A stretch of 64,000 nucleotides of DNA from Paenirhodobacter ferrireducens (GTDB lineage Bacteria; Pseudomonadota; Alphaproteobacteria; Rhodobacterales; Rhodobacteraceae), in the NCBI RefSeq assembly GCF_004022265.1, contig NZ_SAVB01000011.1:62001-126000 (forward strand). The letters are read 5' to 3'. Under the pieces are notes generated by a model. That model saw only the letters and a list, made by a program, of their open reading frames with translations. It had not been told where the DNA came from and searched no databases. A program made the position numbers and the translations under genes. Positions 18,992 through 29,003 of this stretch are shown piece by piece (within the stretch, counting starts at the first letter, position 1; each line of letters opens with the position of its first letter).

Positions 18992-19605
18992 GCCGGCCCT
19001 CCGGCCGCGTCATAGGCGACGACCACCGCGCGTGCCCGCGCCGCGACCGCATCCGCCGTCAGGCCGGGGGCATAAAGCGCGGTGCCGAGACCGAAGCCGT
19101 CGGCCCCGGCGGCCCGCCAGGCGGCGAAGTTCCCGGGCCCGGCTCCGCCCACGGCATAGACCTGCGTTGCGGGTGGCAGCACCGCGCGCAGCGCCCGCAG
19201 CCCCTCGGGGCCGGCCAGCGCGCCGGGGAACAGCTTCAGCCCGGTCGCGCCCGCGCGCAGCGCCGCGAAGGCTTCGGTCGGGGTGAACACCCCGGGCCAG
19301 CAGTCCAGTCCCTGCGCCACCGCTGCGCCGATCACCTGCGCATCGGTGTTGGGCGAGACGATCAGCCGCCCCCCCGCGGCGCGGACCTGCGCCACCTCCT
19401 GCGCCGTCAGCACGGTGCCGGCGCCGATGCGGACCTCGCCGCGCCCGGCAAAGGCCTGCGCCAGCCGCGCGATCGAGACCAGCGGCTCGGGCGAGTTCAG
19501 CGGCACCTCGATCGTCGTGATGCCGGCATCGACGAGCGCCTGCCCGACGGCAATGGCGTCGCCGGGCGGCAGCCCGCGCAGGATCGCGATCAGCTTGCGT
19601 GTCAT
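18988..19605 (-). CDS. dgoA: 2-dehydro-3-deoxy-6-phosphogalactonate aldolase
   Basis: 205 residues, a class I KDPG/KDPGal aldolase: LIAILRGLPP start with the active-site Glu in TTIEVPLNSPEP, RIGAGTVLT, a VSPNTD stretch and the Schiff-base lysine in GLKLFPGAL. The TIEVPLNSP version is the one seen in KDPGal aldolases. It splits 2-keto-3-deoxy-6-phosphogalactonate into pyruvate and glyceraldehyde 3-phosphate. Start at 19605, 4-base overlap with dgoK. Confidence 0.9.
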   Translation of the reverse strand: MTRKLIAILRGLPPGDAIAVGQALVDAGITTIEVPLNSPEPLVSIARLAQAFAGRGEVRIGAGTVLTAQEVAQVRAAGGRLIVSPNTDAQVIGAAVAQGLDCWPGVFTPTEAFAALRAGATGLKLFPGALAGPEGLRALRAVLPPATQVYAVGGAGPGNFAAWRAAGADGFGLGTALYAPGLTADAVAARARAVVVAYDAAGGPA

Positions 19606-20495
19606 GTCATTCCTCCGTTCCGGGCAAGGGCGAGGCCGCGGCACACCAGCGCCCCGGCCCCGATCGCGCGCGCCGCGATGCCCGCCTGTGCCAGTGCGTC
19701 GAGATAGGCCCGGGCCAGCGCCTCGGCGCCGATCACCACGCAGTCTTGCGCGGGCGGCTGCGCGGCAAGCTCGGCGCCGATCAGCAGGCCCGAGAGCCGC
19801 GCCCGCGCCGCCACCGGATCGAGCCCGGCGAGCAGCGCCTCGGCGCGCAGTGCGAAGAGCCCGGCGAGGCCGCCGCCGTCGAGCCCCTGTCGCACCCCGT
19901 GCCGGAATGCGGCCGGATCCGTGCCGGCCGGCGCGAGCGTCAGGCGCAGCACCGATTGCGTCGCGAGCAGGGCGAACAGCTCTCCGGTCATCCAGGTGGT
20001 GAAGCCGGTGACGAGGCCACCGGCAACGCGCACGTGTTTCGAATGCGTGCCGGGCAGGATCAGGGTGCCGGCGAAACCGGGTTCCTCGGCCAGAAACCCG
20101 GCGATCTGGGTTTCCTCGCCGCGCATCACGTCGGCGGGGGTGTGCTGGCACAGGCCCGGCACGATCTCGACGGCAAGGCGCGGATCGCGGGCGCGCAGGC
20201 GCAGTGTCTCGCCCGCGGCGACGGGCGGGCAGGGGACGGGGCGATAGGGCGCCTCGGCCCAGCCCTGCCGGGCGCCGACCATGCCGCAGGCGATGACCGG
20301 TGTCGTGCCGGGGCCGAGCCAGGGCCCGACGAGGCGCAGCAGCGCCGGCTCGAAACCGTCGGGCGCCAGGCTGGCCATGCCCTCGGCCGAGGCGGCCTCG
20401 GCGATCTGTGCCGTGCCGCGCATGGCGAAGGCGCGCAGCGCCGAGGTGCCCCAGTCGACCGCGATCCAGTCCGGCGTGATCCGCGCAGAAGCCAT
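19602..20495 (-). CDS. dgoK: 2-dehydro-3-deoxygalactonokinase
   Basis: 297 residues. The phosphate-binding start WIAVDWGTSALRAF and the segments GMVGARQGWAEAPY, VPGLCQ, MRGEETQIAG, ILPGTHSKHV and TGELFALL are typical of DgoK kinases. It phosphorylates 2-keto-3-deoxygalactonate. The ATG at 20495 is chosen because the kinase fold begins right after it; upstream in-frame sequence is low-complexity Arg/Ala. Confidence 0.9.
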   Translation of the reverse strand: MASARITPDWIAVDWGTSALRAFAMRGTAQIAEAASAEGMASLAPDGFEPALLRLVGPWLGPGTTPVIACGMVGARQGWAEAPYRPVPCPPVAAGETLRLRARDPRLAVEIVPGLCQHTPADVMRGEETQIAGFLAEEPGFAGTLILPGTHSKHVRVAGGLVTGFTTWMTGELFALLATQSVLRLTLAPAGTDPAAFRHGVRQGLDGGGLAGLFALRAEALLAGLDPVAARARLSGLLIGAELAAQPPAQDCVVIGAEALARAYLDALAQAGIAARAIGAGALVCRGLALARNGGMT

Positions 20496-20551
20496 CGTGC
20501 TGTCCTGTCCTTGCCGCTGTGCGGCGGCCGGTGCCGGCCGGGGCGCCGCGC

Positions 20552-22303
20552 TCAATGCGCTTCCTTGCCGACCGCGTTGCCGCGGCAGCCGACGAGGAAG
20601 TCGAGGTCGGCCCCGGTCTCGGCGCCCTGCACATGGGTCTGGTGCAGCCAGGCATAGCCGCTTTGCGGCGCCTCCTCGGCCGGTCGCCACGCGGCCAGAC
20701 GCGCGGCCAGCTCGGCCTCGGAGATGTCCAGATGCAGGCGCCGGTTCGGCACGTCGAGCTCGATCATATCGCCGTCGCGCACCACCGCGAGCGGCCCGCC
20801 CGCCGCCGCCTCGGGCGCGGTGTGCAGCACCACGGTGCCATAGGCGGTGCCCGACATCCGGGCGTCGGAAATCCGCACCATGTCGGTGATCCCCTTCCTC
20901 AGCACCTTGGCGGGCAGGCCCATGTTGCCGACCTCGGCCATGCCGGGATAGCCCTTCGGGCCGCAGTTTTTCAGCACCATCACGCAGGTCTCGTCGATGT
21001 CGAGCGCATCATCGTCGATCCGCGCCTTGTAATCGTCGATGTCCTCGAACACGACGGCGCGGCCGCGATGCACCAGCAGATGGGCCGAGGCCGCCGAGGG
21101 TTTCAGCACCGCGCCGTTCGGCGCGAGGTTGCCCTTCAGCACGGCGATTCCGCCCTGCGCGGTCAGGGGCCGGTCGGCGGGCAGGATCACGTCCTCGTTC
21201 CAGTTCCGCACCTCTTTCACCTCGTCCCAGATCGAGCGGCCGGAGACCGTCAGCGCGTCCTTGTGCAGGGTGCCGTTCTCGCCCAGGCGTCGGATCACCA
21301 CCGGCAGGCCGCCGGCATAGAAGAACTCTTCCATCAGGTATTTGCCCGAGGGCATCAGGTTGACGATGGTGGCGACGTCGCGGCCGCAGCGGTCCCAGTC
21401 GTCGAGCGTCAGCTCGACGCCGACGCGGCCGGCAAGCGCGAGCAGGTGGATCACCGCATTGGTCGAGCCGCCGATCGCGCCATTGGTGCGGATCGCGTTC
21501 TCGAAGGCCTGTTTGGTCAGGATGTCCGAGGGTTTCAGGTCGTCCTTCACCATCTGCACGATGCGCCGCCCGGAGACCTGCGCCATCACCCGCCGGCGCG
21601 AGTCGACGGCCGGGATCGCGGCGTTGCCCGACAGCGCCATGCCGAGCGCCTCGGCCATCGAGGCCATCGTCGAGGCGGTGCCCATCGTGTTGCAGGTGCC
21701 CGAGGAGCGGCTCATCGAGGCCTCGGCCTCGAGAAACTCGGCCTGGGTCATCTCGCCGGCCTTCACCGCCTCGGAGAATTTCCACAGATGCGTGCCCGAG
21801 CCCACCCGCTCGCCGCGGAACCAGCCGTTCAGCATCGGCCCGCCGGTGACCACGATCGAGGGGATGTCGCAGCTTGCCGCCGCCATCATCAGCGAGGGCG
21901 TGGTCTTGTCGCAGCCGACAAGCAGCACTGCGCCGTCGATCGGCTGGCCGCGGATGGTTTCCTCGATCGCGAGGGCGGCGAGGTTGCGAAACATCATCGC
22001 CGTCGGCCGGAAGGTGTTTTCCGAGGCCGAGAATACCGGCACCTCGACCGGGAAGCCGCCCGCCTCCCAGACCCCGGCCTTCACCTTCTCGGCGAGTTCG
22101 CGCAGATGGCCGTTGCAGGGCGTCAGGTCGGACCAGGTGTTCAGGATGCCGATGATCGGCCGGCCGTCGAACAGATCGTGCGGGTAGCCCTGATTTTTCA
22201 GCCAGCCGCGGTGATAGATGACGTCGCGGGACTCGCCGCCATACCAGGCTTGCGAGCGCAGCGGGCGCGGCCAGGGGGCGGGGGTGAAGGAGCGGGCGGA
22301 CAT
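20552..22303 (-). CDS. araC: IlvD/Edd-family sugar-acid dehydratase (arabinonate/galactonate type)
   Basis: 583 residues, the usual length of sugar-acid dehydratases of the IlvD/Edd family. The iron-sulfur cysteines are visible: Cys63 in SDLTPCNGHL, Cys131 in LLVGCDKTTPS and Cys204 in SSGTCNTMGTAST. It dehydrates aldonates to 2-keto-3-deoxy acids. The closest recognisable pattern is L-arabinonate dehydratase (AraC of Azospirillum); in this operon D-galactonate, L-arabinonate or both are likely. The gene follows gguC after 31 bases, with 56 bases to dgoK. Confidence 0.85.
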   Translation of the reverse strand: MSARSFTPAPWPRPLRSQAWYGGESRDVIYHRGWLKNQGYPHDLFDGRPIIGILNTWSDLTPCNGHLRELAEKVKAGVWEAGGFPVEVPVFSASENTFRPTAMMFRNLAALAIEETIRGQPIDGAVLLVGCDKTTPSLMMAAASCDIPSIVVTGGPMLNGWFRGERVGSGTHLWKFSEAVKAGEMTQAEFLEAEASMSRSSGTCNTMGTASTMASMAEALGMALSGNAAIPAVDSRRRVMAQVSGRRIVQMVKDDLKPSDILTKQAFENAIRTNGAIGGSTNAVIHLLALAGRVGVELTLDDWDRCGRDVATIVNLMPSGKYLMEEFFYAGGLPVVIRRLGENGTLHKDALTVSGRSIWDEVKEVRNWNEDVILPADRPLTAQGGIAVLKGNLAPNGAVLKPSAASAHLLVHRGRAVVFEDIDDYKARIDDDALDIDETCVMVLKNCGPKGYPGMAEVGNMGLPAKVLRKGITDMVRISDARMSGTAYGTVVLHTAPEAAAGGPLAVVRDGDMIELDVPNRRLHLDISEAELAARLAAWRPAEEAPQSGYAWLHQTHVQGAETGADLDFLVGCRGNAVGKEAH

Positions 22304-22334
22304 TGGGAAACCCTCCGGATCTTGCGGGGTTGTC

Positions 22335-23303
22335 TTACAGGGAGTGAACGACGGCGGGGCCGGTGGCGGGCGCCACCGCGAGCGGGTTGCGCAGCGGCAG
22401 GCCGAACTGCGGCGAGGAAATCTCGAACACGTCGCCCGGCTGGGCCGTCAGCTGCGCGGCAAAGCTGAGCGTGGCGGTGCCGAACATGTGCACGTGCAGA
22501 TCGCCCGGGCGCCGGAACGGGGCGTATTTGAAATGGTGGTGCTCGAGATTGGCGATCGTGTGCGACATGTTCTCCTCGCCCGACAGGAAGGGCTGGTCGA
22601 AGATCACCGTATCGCCGCGCAGGATGCGCGAGCGGCCCTCGACATGCGCGGGCAGCGCGCCGAGCCGCAGCTCCGGGCCGAAGCTCGCCGGGCGGAGTTT
22701 CGAATGGGCGAGGAACAGATAGTTGATCCGTTCCGTCACATGGTCGGAGAACTCGTTGGCGAGGCTGAAGCCGAGACGGTTCGGCACGCCGTCGGGGCCG
22801 ATCACATAGAAGCCGGCGATCTCCGGCTCCTCGCCGCCATCGAGGGCGAAGGCGGGCGAGGTCAGCGGGTCGCCAGGCGCCACGGCCTCGGTCCCGGGGC
22901 CCTTGTAGAACCATTCGGGCTGCACCCCGATCCCGCCCGCGGCGGGCTTGCCGCCCTCGAGCCCCATGCGGAACATCTTCATCGAGTCGGAGAGCTGCTC
23001 GCTGGTGCCGGCGTGCATCGCATCGCGCGTCGCCGCCGAGCCGAGATGCGTCAGCCCGGTGCCGCACAGATACATCCGCGCGGGCTCGGGGTGTCGCACC
23101 GGCACGTCGATCGCCCCGGCGGCGAGCAGCGCCGGCAGGTCCACCGTCTCGCCGCCCGCGGGCAGCAGATCGGCCAGGCCCGCCCCGGCCGCGATCGCCG
23201 CCTGGGCAAGCGCGTAGGTCGAGCTCAGGCCGGGCAGCAGCCGCGCCTGCGCGCCCTCGCGGACGATCACGCCGCCGGTTTTCAACTGGCTCAGGAAGGT
23301 CAT
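22335..23303 (-). CDS. gguC: GguC/AraD1-family protein (FAH-like fold)
   Basis: 322 residues, FAH-superfamily protein of the GguC type: ARMYLCGTGLTHLGSAATRD, MKMFRMGLEGGKP, GVQPEWFYKG, VIGPDGVPNRLGFSLANEFSDH and SKLRPASFGPELRLG. In Agrobacterium gguC follows gguAB after chvE, the same order as here. Members are proposed to act on 2-keto-3-deoxy sugar acids (arabinose branch). The presence of both this and DgoK/DgoA suggests the operon handles L-arabinose/D-fucose as well as galactose. Confidence 0.85.
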   Translation of the reverse strand: MTFLSQLKTGGVIVREGAQARLLPGLSSTYALAQAAIAAGAGLADLLPAGGETVDLPALLAAGAIDVPVRHPEPARMYLCGTGLTHLGSAATRDAMHAGTSEQLSDSMKMFRMGLEGGKPAAGGIGVQPEWFYKGPGTEAVAPGDPLTSPAFALDGGEEPEIAGFYVIGPDGVPNRLGFSLANEFSDHVTERINYLFLAHSKLRPASFGPELRLGALPAHVEGRSRILRGDTVIFDQPFLSGEENMSHTIANLEHHHFKYAPFRRPGDLHVHMFGTATLSFAAQLTAQPGDVFEISSPQFGLPLRNPLAVAPATGPAVVHSL

Positions 23304-23306
23304 GGC

Positions 23307-24539
23307 TCAGCCCTGCTTTCTCTTGTTGTAGACGTCGAAGATCACCGCGGAGAGCAGCACCAGGCCCTTGATCATCTGCTGGTAGTCGATGCCGATGCCC
23401 ATGATCGACATGCCGTTGTTCATCACCCCCATGATGAAGGCGCCGACGACCGCGCCGATCACCTTGCCGGTGCCGCCCGAGGCCGAGGCGCCGCCGATGA
23501 ACACCGCTGCGATCACGTCAAGCTCGAGCCCGTAGCCGCCCTTCGGCGTCGCGGTGTTCAGCCGCGCGGCAAAGATCAGCCCGGCCAGCGCGGCAAGGAA
23601 GCCCATGTTGACGAAGGCGAGGAAGGTCAGCCGCTCGGTCTTGATCCCCGAGAGCTTGGCCGCCTTGGCGTTGCCGCCGAGCGCGTAGATCCGCCGGCCG
23701 ATCACCGTGTTCTGGGTGACGAAGGCGTAGATCAGCGTCAGCACCGCCATCGAGATCAGCACGTTGGGCAGGCCGCGGAAGGTGGCGAGCTTGTAGCACA
23801 GGAACAGCAGCGCGCCGATGACGACGAGGGTGCGCAGCCAGAACACGTTCGCGGGTTCGCTCACCGTGCCATAACGGGCCTCGCGCGCGCGCCCCTTCAG
23901 CCCGGTCCAGACGATCGCCACCGAGGCGATGACGCCGAGTGCCATGCACAGGAGGTTCAGGTTGCGCTCGCCGAACAGCGCGCCCGCGGCATTGGTCAGG
24001 CCGGTCGGGAAGATGTCGGGGACGAAGCCCGTCGACAGCATCTGGAAGGACATCGGGAACGGCCCCACCGACTGCCCGTTCAGCAGCCACAGTGAGGCGC
24101 CGCGGAACACCAGCATCCCGGCCAGCGTGACGATGAAGGACGGGATCTTCCAATAGGCGACCCAATAGCCCTGCGCCGCTCCGATCACCATGCCGAGCAC
24201 CAGCGCGATCACGATCGTGACCGGCACCGGCAGGTGGTATTCGACGATCAGCACCGCCGCGAGGGCGCCGATGAAGCCCATCACCGAGCCCACCGACAGG
24301 TCGATGTTGCCCGAGACGATGACGATCAGCATGCCGAGCGCCATGATGATGATGTAGCTGTTTTGCAAGAACAGGTTGGTGATGTTGACCGGGCGCATCA
24401 GCGTGCCCGCGGTCACGATCTGGAAGAACAGCATGATCGCGATCAGGGCGACCAGCAGGCCGTAATCGCGCATGTGCGATTTCAGATAGGCCTTCAGCGC
24501 GCCGCCGTTCGAGACGGTCCCGGTGGATTGCATCGTCAT
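23307..24539 (-). CDS. gguB: Multiple-monosaccharide ABC transporter permease
   Basis: 410 residues with about ten hydrophobic helices. Marks are MLIVIVSGNIDLSVGSVMGF, TLAGMLVFRGASLWLLNGQ, YALGGNAKAAKLSGI and VIAAVFIGGASASGGTGKV, all typical of RbsC/GguB-type permeases. It forms the membrane channel of the ChvE-GguAB importer. 4 bases separate it from gguA. Confidence 0.92.
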   Translation of the reverse strand: MTMQSTGTVSNGGALKAYLKSHMRDYGLLVALIAIMLFFQIVTAGTLMRPVNITNLFLQNSYIIIMALGMLIVIVSGNIDLSVGSVMGFIGALAAVLIVEYHLPVPVTIVIALVLGMVIGAAQGYWVAYWKIPSFIVTLAGMLVFRGASLWLLNGQSVGPFPMSFQMLSTGFVPDIFPTGLTNAAGALFGERNLNLLCMALGVIASVAIVWTGLKGRAREARYGTVSEPANVFWLRTLVVIGALLFLCYKLATFRGLPNVLISMAVLTLIYAFVTQNTVIGRRIYALGGNAKAAKLSGIKTERLTFLAFVNMGFLAALAGLIFAARLNTATPKGGYGLELDVIAAVFIGGASASGGTGKVIGAVVGAFIMGVMNNGMSIMGIGIDYQQMIKGLVLLSAVIFDVYNKRKQG

Positions 24540-24543
24540 TTCC

Positions 24544-26058
24544 TCACTCCGTGACGATGAGCGACATGATGCGCTCCTGATTGGCCTCGGAGGCGATCAG
24601 CTCGCCGACGAAGGCCCCTTCGTTCATGACATAGATCCGGTCGCACATGCCGAGCAGTTCCGGCATCTCGGACGAGATCATCACCACCGCCTTGCCCTGC
24701 GTGGCCAGGTCGTTGATGATCGTGTAGATTTCATACTTGGCACCGACGTCGATGCCGCGCGTCGGCTCGTCGAGGAGCAGCACCTTCGGCCCGGTGAACA
24801 GCCATTTCGCCAGCACCACCTTCTGCTGGTTGCCGCCCGACAGGTTGCCCACGGCCTGCATCACCGTCGGGGTGCGGGTCGCCATCGCCTTGCGATAGCG
24901 CTCGGCCACGGCGGTTTCCTCGGCCTCGTTCAGCACCCCGGCCCGCGACACCTCGCCGAGGTTCGCGAGGGTGTTGTTGAAGCGGATGCTTTCCTCGAGC
25001 ACCAGGCCAAGCTGCTTGCGGTCTTCGGTCACATAGGCGAGGCCGGCGTCGATCGCCTTCGAGACGGTGGACAGGTCCCGGGGCGCGCCGTCGATCTGCA
25101 CCTCGCCCGAGATGTTGCGGCCCCAGCTGCGCCCGAAGATCGACATCGCAAGCTCGGTGCGCCCCGAGCCCATCAGCCCGGCGATGCCGACGACCTCGCC
25201 CGCGCGCACGCTGAAGGAGATGTCGCGGATCACCCGCCGGTTCTGGTCCGGATGCCAGACGTTCCAGCCGCTGACCTGCATCGCCACCGCGCCGGGGGCG
25301 GGGTGGCGTTCGGGGTAGCGGTGCGACATGTCGCGCCCGACCATGTCGCGCACGATGCGGTTTTCGGACAGGCCGGCCGCCGCGTCGAGACGCGACACCG
25401 TGGTGCCGTCGCGGATCACCGTCACCGTGTCGGCGACATAGCGCACCTCATTCAGCTTGTGGCTGATGATGATGCAGGTGACGCCCTGCGATTTCAGTTC
25501 CTTCATCAGGTCGAGCAGCTTGCGGCTGTCATTTTCCTGAAGCGCCGCCGTCGGTTCGTCGAGGATCAGAAGTTTCACGTTCTTCGACAGCGCCTTGGCG
25601 ATTTCGACGAGCTGCTGCTTGCCGACGCCGATGGTCTCGACGATGGTGCCGGGCGGGTCCTTCAGCCCGACCTTGGCAAGCAGCTCTTCGGTGCGGCGGA
25701 AGGTCTCGGCCCAGTCGATCACGCCGTTGCGGGCGCGTTCGTTGCCCAGGAAGATATTCTCGGCGATCGAGAGCTGCGGGATCAGCGCAAGCTCCTGGTG
25801 GATGATGACGATGCCGCGCGATTCACTGTCGTTCAGGGTGCGGAACTGCGCCAGGGCGCCGTCATAATGGATCTCGCCGTCATAGCTGCCGGCCGGGTAG
25901 ACGCCGGACAGCACCTTCATCAGCGTCGATTTTCCCGCGCCGTTCTCGCCGCAGATGGCGTGGATCTCGCCCGTCGCGACCGAGAGGTTCACCCGGTCGA
26001 GTGCCTTGACGCCGGGGAATTCCTTCGTGATGTCGCGCATTTCTAGGAGGGTGGTCAT
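24544..26058 (-). CDS. gguA: Multiple-monosaccharide ABC transporter ATP-binding protein
   Basis: 504 residues with two nucleotide-binding domains, as in RbsA/MglA. The first Walker A is GENGAGKST near residue 38 and its signature is the divergent [12 protein letters not shown]. The second half has a degenerate Walker A ([11 protein letters not shown]) and a good signature LSGGNQQKV. It energises uptake of galactose, arabinose and other aldoses. A stem-loop lies in the 72-base gap after chvE and probably lowers gguA expression relative to the binding protein. Confidence 0.93.
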   Translation of the reverse strand: MTTLLEMRDITKEFPGVKALDRVNLSVATGEIHAICGENGAGKSTLMKVLSGVYPAGSYDGEIHYDGALAQFRTLNDSESRGIVIIHQELALIPQLSIAENIFLGNERARNGVIDWAETFRRTEELLAKVGLKDPPGTIVETIGVGKQQLVEIAKALSKNVKLLILDEPTAALQENDSRKLLDLMKELKSQGVTCIIISHKLNEVRYVADTVTVIRDGTTVSRLDAAAGLSENRIVRDMVGRDMSHRYPERHPAPGAVAMQVSGWNVWHPDQNRRVIRDISFSVRAGEVVGIAGLMGSGRTELAMSIFGRSWGRNISGEVQIDGAPRDLSTVSKAIDAGLAYVTEDRKQLGLVLEESIRFNNTLANLGEVSRAGVLNEAEETAVAERYRKAMATRTPTVMQAVGNLSGGNQQKVVLAKWLFTGPKVLLLDEPTRGIDVGAKYEIYTIINDLATQGKAVVMISSEMPELLGMCDRIYVMNEGAFVGELIASEANQERIMSLIVTE

Positions 26059-26099
26059 GGTCCTGCTCCTGCCGGGCCCGGAGGCCGGAGGTGGAGGCT

Positions 26100-26118
26100 G
26101 CCCGGGACGAAGCCGGGC
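26100..26118 (-). promoter_or_regulatory. Intercistronic hairpin between chvE and gguA
   Basis: Arms GCCCGG and CCGGGC with a 7-base loop, within a longer GC-rich segment that can extend the pairing. Such stems after binding-protein genes usually protect the upstream mRNA and reduce transcription into the permease genes. Confidence 0.45.
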
Positions 26119-26130
26119 GGCCGGGCCGTC

Positions 26131-27195
26131 TCATTTCAGCTGATCGGCGGTGTAGTAGCCGGACTCGACGAGGATCTTCTCGTAGTTGCTGGCGTCGATT
26201 TCGATCGGCTGCAGCAGGTAGGAGGGCACGACCTTGACGCCGTTGTTGTAGGTCGTGGTGTCGTTCACCTCGGGCTGTCCGCCCTTCATCATCGCGTCGA
26301 CCATCGAGACGGTGACCCGGGCAAGTTCGCGGGTGTCCTTGAACACGCTGGAATACTGCTCGCCCGCCTTGATCGACTTGACCGACTGCACCTCGCAGTC
26401 CTGGCCGGTGACGATCGGCATCTTCAGGTCGCCCGAGCCGTAGCCGACGCCCTTGAGCGAGGACAGGATCCCGATCGACAGCCCGTCATAGGGCGAGAGC
26501 ACGCCGTTCACATGCTTTTGCGTGTAGGTGGCGGACAGGATGTTGTCCATCCGCGCCTGTGCCACCGCGCCGTCCCAGCGGAGCGTGCCGACCTTGTCCA
26601 TGCCGGTCTGGCCCGAGCCGATCACCACATCCCCGGCGTCGATCAGCGGCTGCAGGACCGACATCGCGCCATTGTAGAAGAAGTAGGCGTTGTTGTCGTC
26701 GGGCGAGCCGCCGAACAGCTCGACATTCCACGGGTGCACGTCAGGGAAGCGCGCCTTCAGCCCGTCGACGAGCGAGCTGGCCTGGATCACGCCGACCTTG
26801 AAATTGTCGAAGGTGGCGTAATAGTCGACGTTGCCGCTGTCGCGGATCAGCCGGTCATAGGCGATGACCTTGACCCCGGCCGCCGCCGCATTGTCGAGTG
26901 CATTCGACAGCGTGGTGCCGTCGATCGCCGCGATCACCAGCACGTTGACGCCCTTGGTCACCATGTTCTCGATCTGGGCGAGCTGGTTCGGGATGTCGTC
27001 CTCGGCATATTGCAGGTCGGTGTCATAGCCCGCCGCCTGGAACTGCTTGACCATGTTGTTGCCGTCATCGATCCAGCGTGCCGAGGATTTCGTCGGCATC
27101 GAGATGCCGATCAGCCCCTTGCCTTCCGCCTGGACCTGCGAGGTCAGCGCCAACGCGCTGACGGCGAGCGCACCCGCCAGTTTGAGCAATTTCAT
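26131..27195 (-). CDS. chvE: Multiple-monosaccharide periplasmic binding protein (ChvE type)
   Basis: 354 residues with a Sec signal peptide (about residues 1-23, ending QVQA-EG). The mature protein carries the ChvE pattern: [88 protein letters not shown] and [11 protein letters not shown]. ChvE-type proteins bind D-galactose, D-glucose, L-arabinose and sugar acids. Start at 27195 after GGGAGGACA; the in-frame upstream sequence is the leader region, not protein. First gene of the 11-kb operon. Confidence 0.95.
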   Translation of the reverse strand: MKLLKLAGALAVSALALTSQVQAEGKGLIGISMPTKSSARWIDDGNNMVKQFQAAGYDTDLQYAEDDIPNQLAQIENMVTKGVNVLVIAAIDGTTLSNALDNAAAAGVKVIAYDRLIRDSGNVDYYATFDNFKVGVIQASSLVDGLKARFPDVHPWNVELFGGSPDDNNAYFFYNGAMSVLQPLIDAGDVVIGSGQTGMDKVGTLRWDGAVAQARMDNILSATYTQKHVNGVLSPYDGLSIGILSSLKGVGYGSGDLKMPIVTGQDCEVQSVKSIKAGEQYSSVFKDTRELARVTVSMVDAMMKGGQPEVNDTTTYNNGVKVVPSYLLQPIEIDASNYEKILVESGYYTADQLK

Positions 27196-27209
27196 CTTGT
27201 CCTCCCATG

Positions 27210-27250
27210 GCGGGGCCTCCTCGCCCCGCGTACCTCCCGCGCGGGAGGTA
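27210..27250 (-). promoter_or_regulatory. Structured chvE leader: 20-bp perfect palindrome and hairpin
   Basis: 27231-27250 is a perfect palindrome (TACCTCCCGCGCGGGAGGTA) and 27210-27229 a hairpin with 7-bp arms (GCGGGGC/GCCCCGC). Both lie just upstream of the chvE Shine-Dalgarno GGGAGG (27201-27206). The palindrome contains CCTCCC, which could pair with that Shine-Dalgarno. It may be an operator, a leader hairpin or a translational switch. Confidence 0.5.
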
Positions 27251-27326
27251 TCTTGGGATACATCGGGAGTGACATGGCGTTCAAATATCAATACACGTAA
27301 AGAACATTCCAATAATGGTATGCTGC

Positions 27327-28256
27327 ATGGCGGAATTTTTACAAAACATGCGTCCCGCGCAAAGCCGTCTTGTGCTGGAGGTCGCCACCCACGGCCAATT
27401 GCAGGTCGCGGCGGTGGTCTGCGGGATGACGCAGCCGGCCGCCTCGCGGATGCTGGCCGAGATCGAGGCGCAGCTCGGCGTGCGGCTGTTCCTGCGCACA
27501 CCGAAGGGGATGGAGCCGACGCCGGAAGGTGCGCTGATCGCCCATCATGCCCGCCGCATCGTGCACGACCATGCGCTGATGAGCGCCGAGTTCGACGAGA
27601 TGGCGGCGGGGCGGGGCGGGGCGGTGCGGGTCGGCGCGGTGACCGGACCGGCGCTCGGTCAGCTGGTGCCGGCGATCCGCTGGCTGAAGGCGCGCGCGCC
27701 GCAGATCGACGTGAGCGTGGAAGTGGCGCCCTCGGGCGTGCTGGTGCAGGCGCTCGAGCGGGGCGATCTCGATTTCGCGCTGGCCCGGCTGCCGCCGCGG
27801 GTCGACGACAGGGCGTTCGAGCTCGAGCCCGCGCGCGACGAGATCGTGCGGCTGATGGTGCGCGACGGCCATCCGCATCTGGGCCGCGGGCCGGTCTCGG
27901 TGCGCGACCTGCATGGGCTGCCGTGGATCTTGCAAGACCATGGTACGCCGATTCGCCTTGCGATCGACAGCGCCTTTCACGACGAGGGGTTGGCCTCGCC
28001 GGCCAATGTCATCACCGCCTCGTCGCTGCTGGTGATCGTCGCGCTGCTGCGCGAGACGGATTCGGTGGCGCCGATGTCGCAGGAGGTGATGGACCTGATG
28101 CTCGACCCGCCGGTGTCCGCCGGGTTCCGCCGGCTCGAACTGAACCGGCTGATGACGGTGGAGCCCTACATGATCTTGCGGGCGAAGGGGCGGACGATGC
28201 CGCGCGCCGCCGAGATGCTGTTCGACCGGGTGCGGGCCTCGATCCGTCAGTTCTAG
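27327..28256 (+). CDS. gbpR: LysR-family regulator, GbpR-like
   Basis: About 309 residues. N-terminal helix-turn-helix ([30 protein letters not shown]) followed by a LysR substrate-binding domain. It is divergent from chvE, as gbpR is in Agrobacterium, where GbpR activates the sugar-binding protein gene in response to galactose and arabinose. Starts at 27315, 27327 or 27348 are all possible, none with a strong ribosome-binding site; I chose 27327 as a compromise. The 130-base intergenic region ends in AT-rich sequence with TTCAAATATCAATACACGT, a plausible binding and promoter region. Confidence 0.85.
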   Translation: MAEFLQNMRPAQSRLVLEVATHGQLQVAAVVCGMTQPAASRMLAEIEAQLGVRLFLRTPKGMEPTPEGALIAHHARRIVHDHALMSAEFDEMAAGRGGAVRVGAVTGPALGQLVPAIRWLKARAPQIDVSVEVAPSGVLVQALERGDLDFALARLPPRVDDRAFELEPARDEIVRLMVRDGHPHLGRGPVSVRDLHGLPWILQDHGTPIRLAIDSAFHDEGLASPANVITASSLLVIVALLRETDSVAPMSQEVMDLMLDPPVSAGFRRLELNRLMTVEPYMILRAKGRTMPRAAEMLFDRVRASIRQF

Positions 28257-29003
28257 CGCGGCCGGCTCAGCTGCCCGCCGGCAAGATCTTCAGCCGGGCG
28301 GCAAAGGCGCTGCGGCTGTGGTCGCGCGGCCCGGCACCGAGAATGCCCTCGGCCCCAGAAGGGCCAAGAAATCCTGCAACTCTTCCAGCGGGGCATGGAG
28401 GAGCGGTTGCAGACCTCTCGCCATGAACCCATGTGGTCAGACGGGTCAGCCCATTGGTGCCGATGGCGCAAAATGTGTGGGAGGCATTCCGCCAGCGCTC
28501 CGAAACCATCGGGTTCCGAGAGGAGCGGAAACCGCCGCTGCACCGGGGGCGTCCTCGCTGGACAGCCCCGCTGCAACCTCCCGCCAGAACCGGCAAAATG
28601 CTCACGCTGCCGGACTCGCGGCTGACCTGGCGAGGATAATTTGCGCCGGGGCGAGCGCGCAGACTTCCGTCTTCCTGTCGTCGACGACGCCCCCAGCATC
28701 AGGGTGTTGCGACGACCGGTTGAATCCGTCTGGTCCCGCATCAAGCCATTGGCGCGAACATAGCCTTCGCGGACTGGCGTCGCTGATGGATGGCGATAGC
28801 GAATTGTTGAGGGGATGAGCATCAGCCACCGTTTCAGGTGACGCGGAGGTTGTCTTGATTTTGGAGGCGCTGGCCACCCCAGCAGCACCATTCGCGCCAT
28901 GGGAGGAGTAGCCCGTGAGGATGTGGGGGGAGACCGCACCTCAGCAGGGTTTGCATCTATCCCGGTCTGCAATGTGCGTCGAACGCCACAGGGAGCCTGT
29001 CAG
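28257..29003. other. Stretch without a supportable gene
   Basis: About 750 bases. Several open frames cross it on both strands, but none gives a protein-like sequence or has a convincing start, and they change frame repeatedly. Base composition is less extreme than the flanking operon. It may be decayed sequence belonging to the RTX remnant or to an old insertion; I recognise no transposase motif or terminal repeats. Confidence 0.4.

Noticed and set aside
20519-24095. Long plus-strand frames opposite the dehydratase, gguC and gguB
   Set aside because: Low-complexity shadows of genes with strong family motifs on the minus strand.
28253-28972. 239-codon minus-strand frame in the gap between gbpR and the RTX remnant
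   Set aside because: No recognisable motif, no ribosome-binding site and composition like random translated GC-rich DNA; I considered a transposase remnant but found no catalytic motif or terminal repeats.
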